This document shows, in pieces, positions 6,726-11,558 of a stretch of 11,683 nt of DNA. The position numbers and the translations under genes are program-made. Positions within the stretch are counted from its first letter, which is position 1, and each line of letters begins with the position of its first letter. Below the pieces are notes generated by a model. It made no database searches and was not told where the DNA came from. It worked only from the letters and a program-made list of their open reading frames with translations. Origin of the DNA: Candidatus Uhrbacteria bacterium RIFOXYB12_FULL_58_10 (GTDB lineage: Bacteria > Patescibacteriota > Patescibacteriia > 2-12-FULL-57-11); NCBI GenBank assembly GCA_943359495.1, contig CALRHY010000017.1, positions 1 through 11,683 of the forward strand. The letters run 5' to 3'.

Positions 6726-7937
6726 ATGGACCGTCTTCGTGCGCTGCGGCGCAATCCGCGGGTGTTGCTTTTTGCGACTGCGTTCATGGAATTTAAAATC
6801 ATGAACGCAGTGATCACGCTGTTTTATCTGCATCGCGGCGTGACCATAGACCGCATTTTTTGGTTGAGCATTGTATGGTCGTTGACCTCGCTTTTTTTTG
6901 AAGTGCCGACCGGCTATCTCGCAGATCGTTTTGGCAGAAAACACACGCTGATTTTGGGGACATTTTTTCTTATCGGCGCAAACGTTGTCTCATTTTTCGC
7001 CCACGGTTTTTGGCAATTTGGCGTCGTTTTTGTCTTGATGTCGCTCGGCTTCGCCTGTTTTTCTGGCACGAAAGAAGCACTGCTCTACGACACCTTGCTC
7101 GAGACGAAAAGTGAAAAAGACATGACTATGCACAACGGACGGATGTCTGCAGCCGGCCAATTTTTCAACATCCTTCTACCGATCATCGGCGTCCTCATTG
7201 CCAAAGATTTGTTGGAATGGCAATTCACGTTGCTCATCAGTATCGAAATTGTCGGCACAGCGGTCACACTTGGATTTCTCAGTATGCTGTGCGAACCGAA
7301 GCATGCGCGGAATGTGGCGGAACAAGAGAGGGGTATTTTTCGTCAGAGCCTCGACACCATCCGGCAGCGGCCAGTATTGCTCAGGTTTGCCTTGAATAAA
7401 TTACTGGTGTTTATCGCCTCATTTCTTTTTTGGCGTGTCTACCAGTCATACATGATCTCCCACGGTATCCCGACATTGTGGCTGGGCGTCTATTATTTTT
7501 TGATAAACGTGACGCTGTTTGTCCTGTATTGGAAGTTGGATGTGTTGGAAAAACGTTTTGGTTTTGTCCGATTTTTGTTCGGCAGCGCTGCCGGCGGTAT
7601 GCTCTTCCTGCTCTTGGTGCCGCTGGTGCGTACGCCCGTGGTTTTATTTATCTGTGCCTTCTTTGCCATTGTCCTGCTCGGCGTTCGCGAGCCAATCTTT
7701 GCGGATATGGTCAATAAGCATATCCATTCCGGTAGCCGCGCCACGACCTTGTCTAATCTGAGTATGTTGAAGGGGATCCTGGATATCCCGATCCTGTTTT
7801 TGACCGGCTGGCTGGCGGCAAAAGATCCCAGATTCGTTTTTTGCATTGGCGCCTCGCTCTGTTTGGTAGTCCTCGTTTTCTTTCCTGTGCGCCATCAGGA
7901 TGTTGCAGAGAAAAAGGAGGGCGTTTCTGCTGCATAA
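6726..7937 (+). CDS. Major facilitator superfamily transporter
   Basis: A 403-residue inner-membrane transporter with about twelve predicted membrane helices (roughly at 13-35, 43-62, 74-92, 97-114, 142-159, 165-188, 218-242, 251-271, 281-300, 304-325, 344-363 and 370-387). The MFS signature loop between helices 2 and 3 is present as GYLADRFGRK (63-72), preceded by EVPT, a combination common in drug/sugar-type MFS members of uncertain substrate. A long cytoplasmic loop (190-217) separates the two six-helix halves. The substrate cannot be read from the sequence. It starts 7 bases after alaS and probably shares its transcript; the functional link to alaS is not obvious and may be only positional. 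A perfect 12-bp inverted repeat lies within codons 18-29. There is no Shine-Dalgarno sequence. Some charged residues close the protein (VAEKKEGVSAA). Confidence 0.85.
   Translation: MDRLRALRRNPRVLLFATAFMEFKIMNAVITLFYLHRGVTIDRIFWLSIVWSLTSLFFEVPTGYLADRFGRKHTLILGTFFLIGANVVSFFAHGFWQFGVVFVLMSLGFACFSGTKEALLYDTLLETKSEKDMTMHNGRMSAAGQFFNILLPIIGVLIAKDLLEWQFTLLISIEIVGTAVTLGFLSMLCEPKHARNVAEQERGIFRQSLDTIRQRPVLLRFALNKLLVFIASFLFWRVYQSYMISHGIPTLWLGVYYFLINVTLFVLYWKLDVLEKRFGFVRFLFGSAAGGMLFLLLVPLVRTPVVLFICAFFAIVLLGVREPIFADMVNKHIHSGSRATTLSNLSMLKGILDIPILFLTGWLAAKDPRFVFCIGASLCLVVLVFFPVRHQDVAEKKEGVSAA
6777..6811. repeat. Perfect 12-bp inverted repeat within the MFS gene
   Basis: ACTGCGTTCATG (6777-6788) and its exact reverse complement CATGAACGCAGT (6800-6811) flank an 11-base AT-rich loop. 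It falls about 50 bases after the transporter's ATG and encodes part of the first membrane helix. In mRNA it would be a strong hairpin. No T-run follows, so it is not a standard terminator. Confidence 0.75.
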
Positions 7938-7951
7938 ACAGGTATTCCTTC

Positions 7952-7989
7952 TAAAAAGGGAAACCCCCCCCTATTTTATTGGCTTTTTT
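7952..7989 (+). terminator. Probable terminator after the MFS gene
   Basis: TAAAAAGGG (7952-7960) pairs with 7969-7978, leaving A7973 bulged, around a C-rich loop. The run TTATT and then TTTTTT (7984-7989) follow. The stem is AT-rich and the T-run is a few bases downstream, so strength is uncertain, but it lies 15 bases after the transporter's stop, in the expected place. Confidence 0.5.
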
Positions 7990-8015
7990 ATACACAGATT
8001 CATTAGTAAATGCTC

Positions 8016-8044
8016 TTGACACCATGTTGAAATTCCCGCATACT
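8016..8044 (+). promoter_or_regulatory. Upstream promoter P1 of the infA operon
   Basis: A perfect -35 box TTGACA (8016-8021), a 17-base spacer and a -10-like CATACT (8039-8044, 4 of 6). Transcription would start near 8051, only about 5 bases before a terminator hairpin (8056-8078), so transcripts from here should mostly stop after about 35 bases unless the hairpin is overridden. Confidence 0.5.
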
Positions 8045-8055
8045 AGTGCTCACGA

Positions 8056-8086
8056 AGGCAAAGACCATGTCCTTGCCTCATTTTTT
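8056..8086 (+). terminator. Terminator or attenuator in front of infA
   Basis: AGGCAA-A-GAC (8056-8065) pairs with GTC-C-TTGCCT (8069-8078) with one A·C mismatch and a CAT loop, followed by CA and six Ts (8081-8086). This is a good intrinsic terminator. It would stop readthrough from the alaS/MFS unit and also transcripts begun at P1 (8016-8044), which makes it an attenuator candidate for the ribosomal protein operon. Confidence 0.6.
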
Positions 8087-8101
8087 CTCTTGTGTTAGAC
8101 T
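8073..8101 (+). promoter_or_regulatory. Proximal promoter P2 of infA (nearly leaderless)
   Basis: TTGCCT (8073-8078, 4 of 6) and TAGACT (8096-8101, 4 of 6) are 17 bases apart. The -10 box is identical to that of mnmA and lies 8 bases before the infA ATG at 8110, so the mRNA would have almost no leader. The -35 box is the 3' arm of the preceding terminator. Confidence 0.5.
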
Positions 8102-8109
8102 CCGCGCGT

Positions 8110-8352
8110 ATGGAGGATCGGGGAACGCCCCAGGCCAGTCCCTCAAAAGACTTTATCGAAGTCCGTGGGACTGTTGAGGAGCTTCTGCCTGCTGCGAATT
8201 TTCGCATCCGGTTGGAGAATGGCCACACCATTATCGGACATCTTTCTGGTAAAATGCGGATGAATAGAATCCGTTTGCTGCCAGGGGACGACGTGAAGGT
8301 GGAGCTGACTCCCTACGATCTTTCGAAGGGGCGCATTGTCTATCGCTTCTAA
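8110..8352 (+). CDS. infA: Translation initiation factor IF-1
   Basis: IF-1 binds the A site of the 30S subunit during initiation, together with IF-2 and IF-3. The 80 residues form the single S1-like OB fold: FIEVRGTVEELLP (15-27), FRIRLENGH (31-39), GHLSGKMRMNRIRLLPGD (43-60) and VELTPYDLSKGRIVYR (64-79). The last two blocks match Escherichia coli IF-1 almost residue for residue. The N-terminus carries about 9 extra residues (MEDRGTPQA) compared with Escherichia coli. An in-frame GTG at 8092 is possible but would lie inside the -10 region, so the ATG is preferred. There is no Shine-Dalgarno upstream. It heads the ribosomal protein operon; secY, adk and map, its usual upstream neighbours, are not here. 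Confidence 0.95.
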   Translation: MEDRGTPQASPSKDFIEVRGTVEELLPAANFRIRLENGHTIIGHLSGKMRMNRIRLLPGDDVKVELTPYDLSKGRIVYRF

Positions 8353-8354
8353 TG

Positions 8355-8398
8355 TCTACAGCAAGACGGACACCCTGCCGTGGATGCCGTTCTGTAGA
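8355..8398 (+). promoter_or_regulatory. RNA hairpin between infA and rpmJ, touching the rpmJ ribosome site
   Basis: TCTACAG (8355-8361) pairs with CTGTAGA (8392-8398). Above a 3-base bulge, GACGG (8365-8369) pairs with CCGTT (8387-8391, one G-U pair), and CAC (8371-8373) with GTG (8380-8382). The 3' arm ends within GAAGG (8397-8401), the Shine-Dalgarno sequence of rpmJ, so folding could lower access to it. It may be a translational operator or only a spacer structure. Confidence 0.45.
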
Positions 8399-8406
8399 AG
8401 GCAAAC

Positions 8407-8520
8407 ATGAAGGTCCGTTCCTCTGTGAGAAAAATCTGCCGTGATTGCCAGCTGGTGCGACGCAAGCGCCGTGTTGCAGTTATTTGTAAAACGGCAAAAC
8501 ATAAACAGCGCCAGGGCTAG
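8407..8520 (+). CDS. rpmJ: 50S ribosomal protein L36
   Basis: A 37-residue protein of the large subunit, too short for many gene finders. It starts MKVRSSVRKICRDCQLVRRK and ends KHKQRQG, the hallmark of bacterial L36. The zinc ribbon is complete: Cys11, Cys14, Cys27 and His32. It binds 23S rRNA near L6 and stabilises the subunit. This is one of the very few genes in the window with a clear Shine-Dalgarno sequence (GAAGG, 8397-8401, 5 bases before the ATG), and that site is touched by a hairpin. It lies 54 bases after infA and 12 bases before rpsM. The zinc-binding form suggests that zinc supply is not limiting, or that no zinc-free copy has replaced it. Confidence 0.95.
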   Translation: MKVRSSVRKICRDCQLVRRKRRVAVICKTAKHKQRQG

Positions 8521-8532
8521 GCAAGACTCTCT

Positions 8533-8916
8533 ATGATTCGTATTGCAGGCGTTACGCTTCCAAACAAACAGATTGAAATTGCCCTGACCTATGTCCATGG
8601 TATCGGTCGGCCAACCGCCCGAAAAATCTGTAATGATCTGAAAATCGACATCACAAGCCGCGCCAACGACTTGAGTGAAGAAGCGGTGGCAAAACTCCGT
8701 GAGTTGATTGAAAAGAACTATCGGCTCGAAGGGGAGTTGCGTCGTGATGTCATGAGCAATATTAAGCGCTTGAAAGAAATCGGGTCGCTTCGCGGCATTC
8801 GTCATGGAAAAAACTTGCCTGTTCGCGGCCAGCGCACACGGACCAACTCGCGGACCGTGCGTGGCAATACGCGCAAGACCATGGGAAGCGGAAAGCGTCT
8901 TTTGACCAAGACGTAA
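8533..8916 (+). CDS. rpsM: 30S ribosomal protein S13
   Basis: A 127-residue small-subunit head protein that contacts 16S rRNA, the P-site tRNA and, through bridges, the large subunit. It begins with MIRIAGVTLPNKQIEIALTY, the standard S13 start, and has the helix-two-turn-helix segment VHGIGRPTARKIC (21-33). The basic C-terminal part contains SLRGIRHGKNLPVRGQRTRT (85-104), the most conserved part of the family, and an Arg/Lys-rich tail to residue 127. Length is a little over that of Escherichia coli S13. No Shine-Dalgarno sequence is seen before the ATG; the 12-base gap after rpmJ suggests coupled translation. Confidence 0.96.
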   Translation: MIRIAGVTLPNKQIEIALTYVHGIGRPTARKICNDLKIDITSRANDLSEEAVAKLRELIEKNYRLEGELRRDVMSNIKRLKEIGSLRGIRHGKNLPVRGQRTRTNSRTVRGNTRKTMGSGKRLLTKT

Positions 8917-8923
8917 CATAGCT

Positions 8924-9370
8924 ATGAAAGACCAGGAACAAGCAGTCGAAGCGCCTGTCGAAGGCGCCGAAAAGAAAAAGACAAAGCCGATGTCGAAGCG
9001 CGGCAAGAAAAAAGCGGCAACATCTGTGCCGTCTGGTTGTGTGTACGTTCATGCTTCCTACAACAACACAATCGTTACGGTGACTGATCCGCATGGCAAC
9101 GTGCTAGGTTGGTCTTCTGCAGGTGTTGTTGGTTTTAAGGGTCCGAAGAAGGCAACGCCGTACGCCGCATCTGTTATCGTACGCGATGTCATGGAAAAGA
9201 TTAAAGACGCAGGATTGCGAGAGGCATACGTTTTCGTCCGCGGTATCGGTTCTGGACGTGAATCTGCAGTCCGCGCATTGAATGCAAATGGTGTTCAAAT
9301 TCTTGCGATTCGTGATCAAACGCCAATCCCACACAACGGCTGCCGCGCTCCTCGTGCGCGTCGCGTCTAA
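8924..9370 (+). CDS. rpsK: 30S ribosomal protein S11
   Basis: A platform protein of the small subunit, next to the mRNA exit region and S7/S18. The 148 residues comprise a charged, Lys/Glu/Ala-rich N-terminal extension (1-36) followed by the conserved core: VYVHASYNNTIVTVTDPHGN (40-59), WSSAGVVGFKGPKKATPYAA (63-82), VRGIGSGRESAVRAL (105-119) and the C-terminal DQTPIPHNGCRAPRARRV (131-148). The extension is longer than in Escherichia coli (129 residues). An internal ATG at residue 23 (MSKRGKKKAA) would give a standard-length protein and is an alternative start, but it has no better ribosome site, and the ATG at 8924 follows rpsM after 7 bases. Confidence 0.96.
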   Translation: MKDQEQAVEAPVEGAEKKKTKPMSKRGKKKAATSVPSGCVYVHASYNNTIVTVTDPHGNVLGWSSAGVVGFKGPKKATPYAASVIVRDVMEKIKDAGLREAYVFVRGIGSGRESAVRALNANGVQILAIRDQTPIPHNGCRAPRARRV

Positions 9371-9373
9371 CAT

Positions 9374-9979
9374 ATGAAGATCAAGCTTACCTGTAAAATG
9401 TGCCGTCGCGAGGGAGTCTCGCTTTGTGGACGCGAAAAATGCGCGTTCAAGCGCCGTCCGTTCCCGCCGGGAGCCCACGGTCCAACCTCGCGTACCCGTC
9501 CGACTGCCTACGGCATTCAGCTGCGCGAAAAGCAAAAGGCCAAACGTTTGTACGGCATCAACGAGAAGCAATTCCGCCGCTATTTTGATGAATCCAGCAA
9601 GAAAAAGGGTGATACCGGAGAATTTCTTGTGCGGACATTGGAGATGCGTCTCGATAACATCGTTTATCGTTTGGGTTTTGCAAAGACGCGCTCTCAAGCT
9701 CGCCAATTTGTGAACCACGGGCACGTCGAAGTGAACGGCAAGAAGGTAGACATTCCATCCTTTGCAGTACGCAGCGGTCAAACCGTGGGCTTGCGCGAAG
9801 GGAGCAAAAAGTCGCCAGTCTTCGTCGCAGTGCAGCAGACTCTTGAGAAACAGCGTCCGCCAAGCTGGTTGCGCATTGATTCGGCAACGTTTTCCGGAAC
9901 GGTTCTCTCGCAGCCGGAAAATGAGGATCTCCAACAAATTTTCGATCCAAAAATGATCGTCGAATTCTATTCACGTTAG
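9374..9979 (+). CDS. rpsD: 30S ribosomal protein S4, zinc-binding type
   Basis: A primary 16S rRNA-binding protein that nucleates assembly of the small-subunit body; in Escherichia coli it also represses its own operon. The 201 residues begin with a four-cysteine zinc knuckle, CKMCRREGVSLCGREKC (Cys7, Cys10, Cys18, Cys23), then RPFPPGAHGPTS (28-39) and YGIQLREKQKAKRLYGINEK (46-65). The S4 RNA-binding domain follows, from about MRLDNIVYRLGFAKTRSQAR (91-110) to roughly residue 155. The usual first residues (MARYTGP) are absent; the protein starts directly before the first cysteine. It lies 3 bases after rpsK, with no Shine-Dalgarno sequence. Whether it regulates this operon through a leader RNA is unknown. 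Confidence 0.96.
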   Translation: MKIKLTCKMCRREGVSLCGREKCAFKRRPFPPGAHGPTSRTRPTAYGIQLREKQKAKRLYGINEKQFRRYFDESSKKKGDTGEFLVRTLEMRLDNIVYRLGFAKTRSQARQFVNHGHVEVNGKKVDIPSFAVRSGQTVGLREGSKKSPVFVAVQQTLEKQRPPSWLRIDSATFSGTVLSQPENEDLQQIFDPKMIVEFYSR

Positions 9980-10004
9980 CGTGGTAACCCTCCCGAAACT
10001 CCCT

Positions 10005-10808
10005 ATGGAGGACATTCTCTACCCGTCGAAAATTGAGCTGACGCCCGGCGCATCGCAACATGAGGCAATCCTCGTCGTTGAGCCGTTTTTTCATGGCTAC
10101 GGCACGACGGTGGGAAACGCCCTCCGCCGCGCATTGCTTTCGTCTCTTTCCGGCGCAGCAATCACCGCAGTCCGCATTAAGGGCGGCCAGCACGAATTTT
10201 CTGCGATCCCTCACGTGAAGGAAGATGTCTTGGAAATCATCCTGAACCTCAAGCAGGTTCGTCTGAAGTCCTATGCCGATGGTCCGGTCAAACTGACGCT
10301 ACACGCGAAGGGTGAGACTGAAGTCACTGCAGCAGACATCAAAGCGACATCCGACGTAGAAATCGCCAATCCAACGTGCCACATTGCAACATTGACCGAT
10401 AAGAGCGCAGAATTTGAAATGGAGATCACCGTCGAACGCGGTCGCGGCTATGTGCCGACCGAAGAACGCTCGAAGGAAAAGATGGAGCTTGGAACGATTG
10501 CCATTGACGCCTTGTTTACTCCGGTTGTGAGCGTCGGCTTTCGTGTCGAGAACGTCCGTGTTGGCGACATCACGAATTACGACAAACTCTTGATGACGAT
10601 TGAGACGGACGGAACTGTTTCTCCGAAAGAAGCGGTCGAGCATGCAACAGGCGTTTTGATCAACCACTTCCAGTTGTTCCAGCATATCGGTGGGGGATTG
10701 AACGTTGCTGCTGAATCGGGCGCTTCATCTGATGAAGCAGTCGCCGAAGAAACTCCGGTCGAAAAGCCAAAGAAAGCAAAAAAGAAAGCAGCTGAAAGCG
10801 AAGAATAA
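10005..10808 (+). CDS. rpoA: DNA-directed RNA polymerase subunit alpha, no C-terminal domain
   Basis: The alpha subunit dimerises and forms the scaffold for beta and beta' assembly. Starting at the ATG, the 267-residue protein opens MEDILYPSKIELTPG, as expected for the family. The core contains FHGYGTTVGNALRRALLSSL (29-48), GAAITAVRIKGGQHEF (50-65) and ERGRGYVPTEER (144-155), then FTPV and the second dimerisation helices to about residue 225. After FQLFQHIGGG the protein changes to a low-complexity tail rich in Ala, Glu and Lys (PVEKPKKAKKKAAESEE). The C-terminal domain (two HhH-like helices, about 80 residues in Escherichia coli) that binds UP elements and activators is missing. A GTG at 9981 is in frame and would add 8 residues; the ATG is favoured by family alignment. 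No Shine-Dalgarno sequence precedes either. Confidence 0.95.
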   Translation: MEDILYPSKIELTPGASQHEAILVVEPFFHGYGTTVGNALRRALLSSLSGAAITAVRIKGGQHEFSAIPHVKEDVLEIILNLKQVRLKSYADGPVKLTLHAKGETEVTAADIKATSDVEIANPTCHIATLTDKSAEFEMEITVERGRGYVPTEERSKEKMELGTIAIDALFTPVVSVGFRVENVRVGDITNYDKLLMTIETDGTVSPKEAVEHATGVLINHFQLFQHIGGGLNVAAESGASSDEAVAEETPVEKPKKAKKKAAESEE

Positions 10809-10828
10809 TCCGCTCTACACACGGACGT

Positions 10829-11179
10829 ATGAGACACCGCAAGAAAACTGTTGTTCTCGGAAGAGAAAAAGGACCTCGCGAGGCGTTGCTACGCAATTTG
10901 GCAACGAGCGTGGTCTTGTATGAGCGTGTGCAGACGACACGTGCAAAAGCAAAGGCTGTCCAGCCGATTGTTGAGCGTGTGATCACTGTCGGCCGCCACA
11001 AGAAGCCGAACGCGTTGAAAGAGATCGGTAAGGTACTGCAAACCGACGGTGCAATCCGTAAGGTCCTCGAAGAGTTGGGGCCGCGCTACGCATCCCGTGA
11101 TGGCGGATACACCCGCATCACCCGCATTGGTTATCGCCAGGGAGACGCCGCGGAAATGGTGCAAATTGAGTTTGTCTAA
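10829..11179 (+). CDS. rplQ: 50S ribosomal protein L17
   Basis: A large-subunit protein located close to the peptide exit tunnel. It has 116 residues, the normal bacterial length. It opens MRHRKKTVVLGREKGPREAL (family consensus begins MRHRK-x-x-x-LGR), followed by LRNLATSVVLYERVQTTRAK (21-40), the signature that covers the first helices, then AKAVQPIVERVITVGR (41-56). The second half ends with GYTRITRIGYRQGDAAEMVQ (93-112), which is the conserved C-terminal strand region. It follows rpoA after 20 bases and precedes rplM by 2. Nothing unusual except the missing Shine-Dalgarno sequence. Confidence 0.96.
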   Translation: MRHRKKTVVLGREKGPREALLRNLATSVVLYERVQTTRAKAKAVQPIVERVITVGRHKKPNALKEIGKVLQTDGAIRKVLEELGPRYASRDGGYTRITRIGYRQGDAAEMVQIEFV

Positions 11180-11181
11180 AT

Positions 11182-11553
11182 ATGGCTACACCTGTACACG
11201 TAAACAATCGCGCCGTTCATGTCATCGACGCAACCGAAAGGCCGCTTGGTCGTATTGCAACCCAGGTTGCGACGTTGCTCATGGGCAAGAACAAGGCCAG
11301 CTTTACCCCGAACACTGATCGCGGTGATTTTGTGCACGTCAAAAACGCTGCAAAAATTCGCTTGACCGGTAAGAAAGAAGAACAAAAGGTGTATAAATGG
11401 TACACCGGTTTCCAAGGCGGACTGCGCTCACGCAAGATTTCGGTAGTGAAGGAAAAAAATCCTGGTGAAATGTTGGAGCGCGCAGTAAAGAACATGTTGC
11501 CAAAGAATACCCACCAGACCACTCGTCTACGCCGCCTGCGTGTCACCAACTAG
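11182..11553 (+). CDS. rplM: 50S ribosomal protein L13, shortened C-terminus
   Basis: An early-assembling large-subunit protein. The 123 residues include VIDATERPLGRIATQVATLL (14-33), the family start where the domain opens, GKNKASFTPNTDRGDFVHVKN (35-55) and KVYKWYTGFQGGLRSR (69-84). It closes with ERAVKNMLPKNTHQTTRLRRL (99-119). The typical protein has about 142 residues, with a further segment after the KRLKVY-like motif (around the equivalent of LRRLRVTN here); that segment is missing, so this version is about 20 residues short at the C-terminus. The stop is TAG and the next gene starts 5 bases later, so no frameshift is needed to explain it. rplM and rpsI are normally paired, as here. Confidence 0.95.
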   Translation: MATPVHVNNRAVHVIDATERPLGRIATQVATLLMGKNKASFTPNTDRGDFVHVKNAAKIRLTGKKEEQKVYKWYTGFQGGLRSRKISVVKEKNPGEMLERAVKNMLPKNTHQTTRLRRLRVTN

Positions 11554-11558
11554 TTGCT

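Noticed and set aside
7769..7785. Third copy of the palindromic repeat (TTGAAGGGGATCC inside the MFS gene)
   Set aside because: Only a short partial match without the palindrome's second arm; it is explained by ordinary codons for Leu-Lys-Gly-Ile-Leu.
9104..9937. A 277-codon minus-strand frame across rpsK and rpsD
   Set aside because: Complete overlap with two certain ribosomal protein genes; no motif in the predicted product.
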